Shown piece by piece: positions 36,805 to 44,560 of a stretch of 61,501 nt of DNA (the first letter of the stretch is position 1; each line of letters starts with the position of its first letter). The stretch lies in the NCBI GenBank assembly GCA_021776235.1, contig JAJFGG010000131.1, positions 1 to 61,501 on the forward strand. Reading direction: 5' to 3'. A program made the translations under genes and the position numbers. Under the pieces are notes generated by a model. It was not told where the DNA came from, did no database searches, and worked only from the letters and a program-made list of their open reading frames with translations. The stretch is from Alphaproteobacteria bacterium (GTDB taxonomy: Bacteria; Pseudomonadota; Alphaproteobacteria; GCA-2731375).

Positions 36805-36850
36805 ATACCATTTAGCGTCTATATGGGTCCCTATCATCGCAAAGTGGTAT
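36805..36850 (+). repeat. dispersed palindromic repeat, full copy
   Basis: An imperfect 46-bp palindrome. The left arm (ATACCATTTAGCG) and right arm (CGCAAAGTGGTAT) are complementary apart from one-base offsets. The centre contains GGGTCCC. Its right 33 bp plus two more bases match a second copy at 72-106. It fills the gap just upstream of truA and so forms the mRNA leader of that gene. It resembles REP/ERIC-type elements in size and symmetry. Confidence 0.75.
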
Positions 36851-36857
36851 AACAGGC

Positions 36858-37865
36858 TCACCGGCGTGGCACACGCCCCTCGATGGGATAGGCCGGGTCA
36901 TTGTAGCCCGGCGTCGATGGATGGCCCATGGGGATCAGACTGTCGACCAGGGCTTCGTCCTCGCTGGTGAACTGATAGTCCAGCGCGCCCAGGTTCTCGG
37001 TCCATTGGGCCATGGTTCGAGGACCCGCAATGGCGCCGTGCACCAGTGTGTTGTGCAAAACCCAGGCAAGGGCGAATTGCCCGGCGGTGATGCCCCGTGC
37101 CTCTGCATGCCGGCGCAGGGTCTGGGCAATTTGCAAGGACTCCGGCCGCCATTCCGACTGCATCATGCGGCGGTCATTGCGTCCGGCGCGGCTGTCTTCG
37201 GGCGGCGCGTCATCCGGCGCATATTTGCCGGTCAGAACGCCACGTGCCAGGGGGCTGTAGGGCACCACGCCCAGGCCGAAATAGTCACAGGCCGGCAGAT
37301 GCTCGACCTCGGGCATACGGTTCATGGCGTTGTAATAAGGTTGGCTGACAACGGGCCGGTCAACGCCGAGGCCATCGCAGATATGGCAGATTTCAGCAAC
37401 CCGCCACGCGCGGTAGTTGGATAATCCGAAATAACGGATCTTGCCCTGGCGGATCAGGTCAGCCATGGCATGGACCGTCTCCCGCAGCGGGGTGTACGGA
37501 TCTTCCTTATGCAGATAATAGATATCAATATAGTCGGTGCCCAGCCGGCTCAGGCTGTCCTCGCAGGCCCGCATCAGCCATTTCCGTGACAGTCCGCGCT
37601 GGTTCGGTCCATCGCCCTTGACGCCGGCGACCTTGGTCGCCAGCACCCAATTGTCCCGCTCGCGCGCGATCGCCGCCCCGGTTATCTGCTCGGCCCGGCC
37701 GCCGGTGTAGACATCGGCAGTATCTATGAAGTTGACCCCCGCGTCCCGCCCATGGCTGATAATCCGCTCCGCCTCGGCCGCTTCCGTGCGGCCGCCGAAC
37801 ATCATGGTGCCGAGGCAAATCGGCGATACGCGCAGGCCACTACGGCCAAGGGTTTTGTGGTTCAT
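36858..37865 (-). CDS. aldo/keto reductase
   Basis: A 335-residue NADPH-dependent oxidoreductase with a TIM-barrel fold. The catalytic tetrad is visible: Asp in FIDTADVYTGGRAEQ with Tyr, Lys in VLATKVAG and His in YYLHKEDP. GLSNYRAWRV and the cofactor-binding AIAGPRTMAQWTENLGA are also present. It resembles the AKR11/YajO-type general aldehyde or sugar reductases. The substrate cannot be inferred. The gene is isolated, with 222 bp upstream before dapB. Confidence 0.92.
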   Translation of the reverse strand: MNHKTLGRSGLRVSPICLGTMMFGGRTEAAEAERIISHGRDAGVNFIDTADVYTGGRAEQITGAAIARERDNWVLATKVAGVKGDGPNQRGLSRKWLMRACEDSLSRLGTDYIDIYYLHKEDPYTPLRETVHAMADLIRQGKIRYFGLSNYRAWRVAEICHICDGLGVDRPVVSQPYYNAMNRMPEVEHLPACDYFGLGVVPYSPLARGVLTGKYAPDDAPPEDSRAGRNDRRMMQSEWRPESLQIAQTLRRHAEARGITAGQFALAWVLHNTLVHGAIAGPRTMAQWTENLGALDYQFTSEDEALVDSLIPMGHPSTPGYNDPAYPIEGRVPRR

Positions 37866-38024
37866 GGCTTAATCCGTATCAGTCTTCGAAAGGCGTCATC
37901 GCGAAGGGTTGAGAGCCATTTATAGGACGAACGTTTGCCGGCTCCAATCAAACATTTGGATGCTGGATAAGCTGGCCAGAGCGCGCTGATGGGGAGATAT
38001 CCGTCCCACGAGCAGGCGCGATAG

Positions 38025-38030
38025 TATAAT
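38025..38030 (+). promoter_or_regulatory. candidate -10 element upstream of dapB
   Basis: A perfect TATAAT lies 58 bp before the dapB ATG. No good -35 hexamer is found 16-18 bp upstream, so it may need an activator or be chance. Confidence 0.3.
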
Positions 38031-38088
38031 ATCCCATTGAGTCCGGCGGGATGGGATCGGATCAGCCCAGATTGGAAAGGGACGAGGG

Positions 38089-38895
38089 ATGACGGATTTG
38101 CAAATTGGCGTGGTCGGCTGCGCTGGCCGCATGGGCATCAATCTGCTGCGGCAAATCACGGCCTCGGACGGCTGTGCCATTGCCGGCGGTTCCGAGCGGC
38201 CGGGCCACGATGCCGTGGGCCAGGATCTGGGTGATTTGGCCGGCCTGGGCAGCCTGAACATGATGGTCGACGCGGACCCACGGGCGATGTTCGAACGGGC
38301 CGCTGTCGTGCTCGATTTCACCACCCCCGCCGCCAGCGTGGCCCATGCCGCACTGGCGGTAGAGACTGGGACCAATCTGGTCATCGGCACCACGGGCATG
38401 TCACCCGCGGATGATGAGGCAATTAGCCAGGCGGCAACGAAAATCGCCATAATGCGGGAAGGAAATATGAGCCTGGGGGTCAATGTGCTGGCCCAGTTGA
38501 CCAAACGGCTGGCCAGCGTCCTGGACGATGATTTCGATATCGAAATTGTCGAGATGCACCATCGATATAAGGTCGATGCCCCATCGGGCACGGCTTACAT
38601 TCTGGGGCGGGCTGCGGCGGCAGGCCGGCAGGTCGACCATGATGCGGCTGCCACGGGCGGACGCCATGGCCTGACCGGCGAAAGGCGCCGGGGCGATATC
38701 GGTTATGCCGCTCTGCGCGGCGGCAACGTGGCTGGCGAACACACAGTGATTTTCGCCGCCGATGACGAACGGATCGAACTGACCCACAAAGCCACGGACC
38801 GGGCCATTTTTGCCCGTGGCGGGCTGCGCGCCGCCCGTTGGCTGGCCGACAAGGAAACCGGCCTCTACGGCATGGCCGATGTTCTGGGCCTATAG
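38089..38895 (+). CDS. dapB: 4-hydroxy-tetrahydrodipicolinate reductase
   Basis: A 268-residue NAD(P)H-dependent enzyme of lysine/diaminopimelate synthesis. VVGCAGRMGINLLRQI binds the cofactor, TTPAASVAHA and GTTGMS line the nicotinamide site, and EMHHRYKVDAPSGTA holds the catalytic His/Lys. FAADDERIELTHKA and the C-terminal GLYGMADVLGL are typical. AAGGGACGAGGG precedes the ATG. dapD and dapE are about 3 kb away on the same strand. Confidence 0.96.
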   Translation: MTDLQIGVVGCAGRMGINLLRQITASDGCAIAGGSERPGHDAVGQDLGDLAGLGSLNMMVDADPRAMFERAAVVLDFTTPAASVAHAALAVETGTNLVIGTTGMSPADDEAISQAATKIAIMREGNMSLGVNVLAQLTKRLASVLDDDFDIEIVEMHHRYKVDAPSGTAYILGRAAAAGRQVDHDAAATGGRHGLTGERRRGDIGYAALRGGNVAGEHTVIFAADDERIELTHKATDRAIFARGGLRAARWLADKETGLYGMADVLGL

Positions 38896-38899
38896 GGTA

Positions 38900-39421
38900 T
38901 CAGGCGCGGCCAAGGCGCTGCAACGCCAGGCCGAGGGCATCGGCAAAGGACTGCCTTTCCGCCGCCGCCAGGAAACGGCCCAGGCGCACGCCCTGGCCGT
39001 GCGAGGTGACCAGCACGCTGCCATGACCGCCGATAAAATTGCCATCTTCGCCGTCGTCCCCGCCGTTGACGTCAAGACTATTGTCCGCTTCCAAACGAAC
39101 CCGCGTCCAATAGGGCTGAAAAGACCATTGGCGCCACCGTCCGTTGGGATGGATGCGCCGGATCGACAATTCCTCTCCCCACAGTTTGACCGTCTCGGCC
39201 AGCCGGCCGGCGCGGTAGCTGAGGCGGAACGCCAGATAGACCGCCGCCACGTCCAGGCCAAGGAAGCCCAGCACCGGCCAGGCGCCCTGCAGGTAGAAAA
39301 ACAGCCCGACCGCCAGGCAAACCAGGCCGATAGCCGCCATCAGAATGCGAAAGCCGGACGGGCTCAAACTGCGGTGTGGCCGCAATTCGGCGGCGAACAG
39401 CAGCTCTCTTTCCCTATGCAT
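38900..39421 (-). CDS. DUF2244 domain-containing membrane protein
   Basis: A 173-residue protein with two hydrophobic segments near the N-terminus (FRILMAAIGLVCLAVGLFFYL; WPVLGFLGLDVAAVYLAF) followed by a soluble beta-rich domain (WGEELSIRRIHPNGRWRQWSFQPYWTRV...HGQGVRLGRFLAAAERQSFADAL). This matches DUF2244, an integral membrane family of unknown function. I start it at the ATG at 39421 (MHRERELLF), because the upstream in-frame extension to 39457 is a translation of a dispersed repeat. It is divergent from nth, a conserved neighbourhood in related genomes. Confidence 0.88.
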   Translation of the reverse strand: MHRERELLFAAELRPHRSLSPSGFRILMAAIGLVCLAVGLFFYLQGAWPVLGFLGLDVAAVYLAFRLSYRAGRLAETVKLWGEELSIRRIHPNGRWRQWSFQPYWTRVRLEADNSLDVNGGDDGEDGNFIGGHGSVLVTSHGQGVRLGRFLAAAERQSFADALGLALQRLGRA

Positions 39422-39430
39422 ACTCTTATA

Positions 39431-39448
39431 CCAATGGTCATTGATATT
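39431..39448 (+). repeat. 18-bp dispersed palindromic repeat, copy A
   Basis: The 18 bases CCAATGGTCATTGATATT occur here and, inverted, at 55706-55723 without mismatch. The core CAATG-GT-CATTG is palindromic. This copy lies in the 53-bp gap between the divergent DUF2244 and nth genes. Confidence 0.65.
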
Positions 39449-39474
39449 AGTCCCCATAACAGCCAGTGTAGACC

Positions 39475-40110
39475 ATGAAAAAGGCCGAAATCGAGACCTT
39501 CTTTGCCCGCTTGCAGGCGGCCGATCCGGAACCGAAGGGTGAATTGAACTATTCCAACAACTACACCTTGCTGGTCGCCGTGGTGCTGTCCGCCCAGGCG
39601 ACGGATGTAGGCGTCAACAAGGCGACCAGAAAACTGTTCGAAACCGTCGACAACCCGGCCGCCATGCTGGCCCTGGGCGAGGCCGGATTGAAGCAACACA
39701 TCCGCACCATTGGTTTGTTCAATACCAAGGGCAAAAATGTAATTGCCTTAAGCCGCCGCCTGCTGGATGATTTTGACGGACAGGTTCCCGAAAGCCGGGA
39801 AGAACTGGAAAGCCTGCCCGGCGTCGGCCGCAAGACCGCCAACGTGGTTTGCAATATCGCCTTCGGCCAGCCCACCATCGCCGTTGATACGCATCTCTTT
39901 CGCCTGGGCAACCGCACCGGCCTGGCGCCCGGCAAAACGCCACTGGAAGTCGAACGCAAGCTGGAAAAACGGGTGCCAAAAGTCTATCTGCAGCATGCCC
40001 ACCATTGGCTGATCCTGCATGGCCGATATGTCTGCAAGGCACGCAAACCCGATTGTCCGGCCTGTCTGGTCAATGACTTATGCGGCTACAAGGCCAAGAC
40101 GACGGTTTGA
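39475..40110 (+). CDS. nth: endonuclease III
   Basis: A 211-residue DNA glycosylase/AP lyase removing oxidised pyrimidines. The helix-hairpin-helix LPGVGRKTANVV carries the catalytic Lys, and VDTHLFRLGNR carries the catalytic Asp. The [4Fe-4S] cluster cysteines have the canonical 6-2-5 spacing in CKARKPDCPACLVNDLC. The gene is complete and divergent from the DUF2244 gene. Confidence 0.97.
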   Translation: MKKAEIETFFARLQAADPEPKGELNYSNNYTLLVAVVLSAQATDVGVNKATRKLFETVDNPAAMLALGEAGLKQHIRTIGLFNTKGKNVIALSRRLLDDFDGQVPESREELESLPGVGRKTANVVCNIAFGQPTIAVDTHLFRLGNRTGLAPGKTPLEVERKLEKRVPKVYLQHAHHWLILHGRYVCKARKPDCPACLVNDLCGYKAKTTV

Positions 40111-40248
40111 CGGTAATCGTCGGTACGACGGTCCATTACTAGAGAAATTTTCAATTTTTCGTGGTCGCTTGCGCGACCTAAGTAATTGGTTCAATTGCTC
40201 TATCTTAAAGAGTCTGAGCACATTTTCTTCGAATGTGCTCTGGCCGGA
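40111..40248. other. convergent intergenic region with hairpins
   Basis: Between nth (plus) and the M50-HlyD gene (minus) are three inverted repeats: CGTCG-GTA-CGACG near 40121-40133, GGTCGC-TTGC-GCGACC at 40163-40178 and the 9-bp stem at 40216-40240. Together they probably end transcription from both sides. No gene is seen. Confidence 0.5.
40216..40240 (-). terminator. candidate terminator after the export operon
   Basis: A perfect 9-bp stem (GAGCACATT at 40216-40224, AATGTGCTC at 40232-40240) with a 7-nt loop lies just beyond the last gene of the minus-strand export operon. On the minus strand it is followed by AGACTCTTTAAG, only a weak T-tract. Confidence 0.5.
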
Positions 40249-42381
40249 TCAGAACCCGCTTTCCCGAATGAGCACGCCGGCAGCGAAGCGGAAAATCCGA
40301 CCGGCAGCGCTTCGGGCCTGGCCTTCCAGGTATACCGTGCCGCGGACGATGTGAGAGAGACGGGCGGCCTCGCCCGCGGGCCGCAGCGTCACGCGGTAGA
40401 TACTCTCTTCGGGAACTAACGTATCTTTTCTGGGGCCCTGGCGAACGGCGAGCGGGCCGCCGAAATCAGAGGCGAGGTAGGGCTTTGGCAGGGCCTGGGT
40501 GGCGGAGGTATCGATATCGGTGACCGTTAGCAAAATGGGCGGCAGCACCTCGCCTTCGGCATGAAAGCGGGCGTCGGCGCCCACCATGACACGGGCCAGG
40601 TCGTCCTCTTTCAGATACGCCGTGACCCTGAGTTCGCCTTCCGCTACCACCCGCGCCACGCGGTGGCCGGCAGGCAGCCAGCGTCCTGGATGCAGGTTAG
40701 GATCCCGGTCAGCTATCCGCCCTGCCAGCGGCGCGGCCAATGTCAATCGGCGCCGCTCTTCTTCAATACCCGCAAGCAGGGTCATAGTTTCCACAAGTTG
40801 CTGGGCAAGAACCCCAACCTGACCGCTGAGTTTTGCCTGGCTTTCCGAACGGGCGATTTGCCACTTCAGGATATCAATCTGGTGCCGGGTCTTAGCTTCC
40901 CGGAAATCCAATTCAGGCCATTCCAGGCGGAGCAGTGGATCGCCCCGGGGGACGCGGTTTCCCTCTTGCATGGTAAGCGCCGTGATGCGTCCCGGCGTTG
41001 GGGTGAAAACATCGACCGCTTCACCGGCATGCAGAAAGGCCGGTACCGTGATGCGTCCGTGCCATGGAACAAACAGGCCGGCGACGGCAACCGTCAGGGC
41101 TGCGAAGGTAAGACAGACATTCAGATTGAGCCCCCCCTTTTCCCGGCGGTCCCACCATTCCTTCATCTCCAGGACGATGGGCCGGAGAATGAACCACCAG
41201 ACTTCAACGGCCATCAGGAATATGCCCAGCACCTTGAAGAACAGGAAATAGACCAATACCGCAATACCGAGGAACAGAAAGAAACGGTAGACCCAGGTTC
41301 CGTAGGCATAGGCCAGCATGGTCCGGTAATACGGCACGGGGGCCGGTTCGGGGCAGGGTTCCTGAAACTTGAACAATAGCTCGCGAAGGCGCCAGCGCGC
41401 GAGGCGGAAGGCGCGGGACTGCAAGTTCGGGATACCGAGAAAATCGGCCAGAAGATAATAGCCATCAAACCGCATGAACGGGTTCAGGTTGACGGCCAGG
41501 GTCATTATCCACGTTGTGGTTGCCAGCAGAAATACCGCGCTTTTCAGCGGGCCATCAGGCAGAAAGCTCCAGGCCAGAGTGGCCCCGGCCGCAAGCCCCA
41601 ATTCAGCCGCCATGCCGGCCAGGCCGATCGCCAGGAACGGCCGCCGTCTGGTCAGCCGCCAGGCGTCGGAGGTATCCGTATATAGGACGGGGAACATCAC
41701 CAGAAACGCCACCCCGATGCTGGGCACCCGTAGCCCGTAACGCTTGGCGGTATAGGCGTGACCCAGTTCGTGGATGATCTTTGCGATGACCAGCGCCGCC
41801 CCGTAATAGGCAGTCCCTTCCCAGGTAAAGAAATAAAGGAATGTATGGGTGAACTGGTCCCATTGGCGGACCACGAGGTAAAGCCCGAGGAGCGCGGCCA
41901 ACAGCACCAGCACCCGAAACCATGCCGTGAACATGAACGAGATGTAGGGCAGGGTGCTTTCCAGGAAGCGGTCCGGGCGGACCACCGGGATGCGGACGAA
42001 AAGGTAGTGGTGGAGCAGCCAAACCAGGGGATGTTGACGTGCCTTCTTGGCCTTTTCGGACAGGCTTGCGCCCTGACGCGGACCGCTTTGCGTGGAAAGC
42101 TCGTTGGCTTCGAGAAAGCGCCCGACGGCCTCGACCTCGTCGGGCGTGACGGTCAACGGTGTCTCGGCCCGGATCCGTTCGGCCACCACTTTCGCCTGCG
42201 CCGGCGCCCAGCGGGCCAGCACCTCGAACTCGTGCCAGCCAATGCGGAAGAACCGGTCCCTGACCGGGTCGTGGATCGTCCAGGTTGCCGAGCCGTCCGC
42301 CGCCCGTGGCCCTGCTATGAGCTTCAGATCGTTCCGCAAGGGTGGCAGGATCTGCGCCGTAGCGTCCGCTGGCATGCTCAT
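40249..42381 (-). CDS. M50 (site-2) metalloprotease fused to a HlyD-like adaptor
   Basis: A 710-residue polytopic inner-membrane protein. The N-terminal part (about 1-100) resembles the PqqD-like domain of peptide zinc-metalloprotease proteins. Several membrane segments follow from about 145 to 435, with the zinc motif HELGH (His204, Glu205, His208) and the second metal motif NPFMRFDGY (Asn300, Asp306), both intact. After residue 440 comes a HlyD-like part: lipoyl-like half-motifs (ITALTMQEGNRVPRGDPLLRL; LAAPLAGRIADRDPNLHPG), a helical hairpin and a beta-barrel-type end. It overlaps the GAF-HlyD gene by 4 bp and is last in the operon. It probably cleaves a membrane-inserted substrate, perhaps the giant protein encoded upstream, and contributes to its export; that role is inference. 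Confidence 0.88.
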   Translation of the reverse strand: MSMPADATAQILPPLRNDLKLIAGPRAADGSATWTIHDPVRDRFFRIGWHEFEVLARWAPAQAKVVAERIRAETPLTVTPDEVEAVGRFLEANELSTQSGPRQGASLSEKAKKARQHPLVWLLHHYLFVRIPVVRPDRFLESTLPYISFMFTAWFRVLVLLAALLGLYLVVRQWDQFTHTFLYFFTWEGTAYYGAALVIAKIIHELGHAYTAKRYGLRVPSIGVAFLVMFPVLYTDTSDAWRLTRRRPFLAIGLAGMAAELGLAAGATLAWSFLPDGPLKSAVFLLATTTWIMTLAVNLNPFMRFDGYYLLADFLGIPNLQSRAFRLARWRLRELLFKFQEPCPEPAPVPYYRTMLAYAYGTWVYRFFLFLGIAVLVYFLFFKVLGIFLMAVEVWWFILRPIVLEMKEWWDRREKGGLNLNVCLTFAALTVAVAGLFVPWHGRITVPAFLHAGEAVDVFTPTPGRITALTMQEGNRVPRGDPLLRLEWPELDFREAKTRHQIDILKWQIARSESQAKLSGQVGVLAQQLVETMTLLAGIEEERRRLTLAAPLAGRIADRDPNLHPGRWLPAGHRVARVVAEGELRVTAYLKEDDLARVMVGADARFHAEGEVLPPILLTVTDIDTSATQALPKPYLASDFGGPLAVRQGPRKDTLVPEESIYRVTLRPAGEAARLSHIVRGTVYLEGQARSAAGRIFRFAAGVLIRESGF

Positions 42382-43742
42382 AATCCCGACATGCGGCGGG
42401 CGGACGAAACAGGTTTGCGCATCAGGAACCAGAAAAGAGTTACCTTCTCACCGAACACTTTTGCCGTACCTCTATGCCCGATACGGGGAAGCGGCCCCGC
42501 GTCGCGAAACCGGGCCGTTAGCCGGTAGGAGAGAATGCCTTGTTCCGTCGGCTCCGGTTCGTAACTCATTGTCTGAAGAATCGCTTCCCTGGGCGAAAGC
42601 GGGGCAACGTTCAAGAAGGCCTGGACCCGGGCACCCTTGGAAAACAGCAGGAGATCGTCGGCGGGAAGCTGCATCTGCAGTTCGACTTCTCCCGGATCGG
42701 CGATGATGAGAATGCGTTCGCCCGTGCTGGCGGGCCGGCCAATCCAATCGTTGGCGTCCTTGAAAACGGCGATGCCCGACCGGTCGGCACGGACTTCGAG
42801 CCGGGCAAGCTGTTCTTCCGTGAAGACCAGTTCGGCCCGCCGTTCGGCGACCCGTGCCTTTAACACGGCGACCTGGCTCTTGGCCTCTGGGTCGAGAAAC
42901 GCGCGTTTTTCTATGCGGTCCAACTCGGCCTGGGCTACCAGCAGGGTCTGATGGGCCACATTCCGCCGGTTTCTGAGATTTGTGTCGTCGACCCGGAACA
43001 GCACCTGTTGTTTCACGACTTTCTGGTTGGGACGAACCAGGAATTCCTTGATGACGCCGTCCAGGGGAGCACTAATGACGCTTGGGTTCACTGGTATCAC
43101 CTCGGCCGGCGCCAGTGCCGATTGCCTTACGGGGAGGAACAGGGCGCCCCCAGCCAGGGCCAGCAGCAGAACCGCTGCCCCTTTTGACAGCACCGCGCGC
43201 TGGAGCCGCTGGCCCGCCGACGGGCCCTTCGGTTCCAGCGCGTGCCAGGCATGGGCATAGGCATCGGTCAGTCGCCGCAAAAGGGTTTTCTCGGCGTCGC
43301 TCCAGGGTGATGGGCGGGCGATTGCCAGGATGCCAAGCCGCCGTCCGGTCGGGGCGACGAGGGGAATTGCCAGCAAATGTTCCGGCAGCCATTCGGCCCA
43401 GCCATCGGCGACGCCGCTTTTCACATCCGCCGCCGTCAGTTCATGGGCGCTTTCGTTGTGCGGCGCGGCAGACAACTCGTCCCCCAGTGTGCTGAGCCAG
43501 AGGGCCATGGGGGCCGTCTTCTCGAACTGGGTGGTGCCGGAAATGTTGGCGAGGCGGCTCCGGCTTCGGCCCTGTTGCCGCCACAGAAAGGCATGGCGGT
43601 AGGGAACCAGACGATACGTCTCGTTGACCATAACGAAACCCAGGTCTACGGGCTGCTCAGCCTGCCGCGCCTCTTGTTCCAGCTGCACGAGTGTGCTGAG
43701 TCCTTCGATCTGACGCTCGAGTGCGCCGTCCGGGGCGTTCAT
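42378..43742 (-). CDS. HlyD-family adaptor with N-terminal GAF-like domain
   Basis: A 454-residue membrane fusion protein. Residues 1-175 have a GAF-like pattern (VQLEQEARQAEQPVDLGFVMVNETYRLVPYRHAFLW; LLAIPLVAPTGRRLGILAIARP) and should be cytoplasmic. One membrane segment (about 186-204) is followed by periplasmic HlyD elements: ISAPLDGVIKEFLVRPNQKV, a coiled-coil hairpin about 255-320 and a beta-barrel domain with LPADDLLLFSKGARVQAFLN. It lies 1 bp after the short periplasmic adaptor gene and overlaps the M50-HlyD gene by 4 bp. A cytosolic sensor or dimerisation domain on an export adaptor is unusual and could gate export. Confidence 0.87.
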   Translation of the reverse strand: MNAPDGALERQIEGLSTLVQLEQEARQAEQPVDLGFVMVNETYRLVPYRHAFLWRQQGRSRSRLANISGTTQFEKTAPMALWLSTLGDELSAAPHNESAHELTAADVKSGVADGWAEWLPEHLLAIPLVAPTGRRLGILAIARPSPWSDAEKTLLRRLTDAYAHAWHALEPKGPSAGQRLQRAVLSKGAAVLLLALAGGALFLPVRQSALAPAEVIPVNPSVISAPLDGVIKEFLVRPNQKVVKQQVLFRVDDTNLRNRRNVAHQTLLVAQAELDRIEKRAFLDPEAKSQVAVLKARVAERRAELVFTEEQLARLEVRADRSGIAVFKDANDWIGRPASTGERILIIADPGEVELQMQLPADDLLLFSKGARVQAFLNVAPLSPREAILQTMSYEPEPTEQGILSYRLTARFRDAGPLPRIGHRGTAKVFGEKVTLFWFLMRKPVSSARRMSGL

Positions 43743-43743
43743 T

Positions 43744-44532
43744 TCAGTTGCCGATACTGAATTGCGCCGTGCCGCTCATGCCGGGCAGCAGATCCGGTTG
43801 CCGGCCGTCTACATCGGCATAGACCTGAAGTGTCTGGCTGGCCGGGTCGACGTTGGCGCCGGTCGCGCGGACCCGCGCCTGGTAAACCTTTTGGGTTTCG
43901 TCAATCCGAACGATGACGGGCGAGCCCGGGCCAAGTTTTACGGCGACGCTGGCCGGCGCCAGAATCTCCAGCCGCATTGCCGTGTCGTCCAGGATCTCAA
44001 GAACCGGCTGGCCGGGCGTGACGTGTTCAAAGGCCTGTGCCTCTAGGGCGACGACGCGGCCGTCAAAGGGAGCGGCAATGGTGCAGCCGGTGACTTCGGC
44101 CTTCATGATGGCTACGTCCGCCTCGGCCTTCTGTATATTGGCCTTGGCCAGCGCCAGCTCCAATTCCCGGACCGCGTTCAGACGTTGCAGCTTCTGCTGC
44201 GCCTCCAGGGTCTTTCCCGCCTGGAACAGTTCGGCATCGGCCTTCTTCAGGTTGGCACGCTGCACGGCGCAATCAAATGTAACCAGGGTGGCGCCCTTTT
44301 TGAACCTGGCCCCTTCCGTCTTGTGGATGGAGATGATGCGGGTTGATAGCCGGCTTGCAAGTGTCGTTTCCGCCCAAGGTTTGACCAACGCGCGCGCGGC
44401 GACTTCCGAGACAACAGGGGGGGCCGTCGAAAGGGTTTGCGCCGGCGCGAATGTGGGAGCCACGGTCGACCCCAACAGACAAAACGCACCTAGGAAAGAT
44501 AGGGCGTTCGCTTTTCGGTAATGCTTTTCCAC
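43744..44532 (-). CDS. short periplasmic adaptor (HlyD/RND membrane fusion protein type)
   Basis: A 262-residue protein with an N-terminal signal sequence (ALSFLGAFCLLGSTVAPTFAPAQ) and no other membrane segment. The lipoyl halves (LSTRIISIHKTEGARFKKGATLVTFD; GCTIAAPFDGRVVALEAQAFEHVTPGQPV) flank a helical hairpin (about 90-150), then a beta-barrel and a membrane-proximal end. It is shorter than typical RND adaptors (about 350-400 residues). It should bridge the inner-membrane adaptors to the TolC-like protein. It is 28 bp downstream of the TolC-like gene and 1 bp upstream of the GAF-HlyD gene. Confidence 0.88.
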   Translation of the reverse strand: MEKHYRKANALSFLGAFCLLGSTVAPTFAPAQTLSTAPPVVSEVAARALVKPWAETTLASRLSTRIISIHKTEGARFKKGATLVTFDCAVQRANLKKADAELFQAGKTLEAQQKLQRLNAVRELELALAKANIQKAEADVAIMKAEVTGCTIAAPFDGRVVALEAQAFEHVTPGQPVLEILDDTAMRLEILAPASVAVKLGPGSPVIVRIDETQKVYQARVRATGANVDPASQTLQVYADVDGRQPDLLPGMSGTAQFSIGN

Positions 44533-44560
44533 GCAAACACCCTTTCCACCGGGCCCCTAC

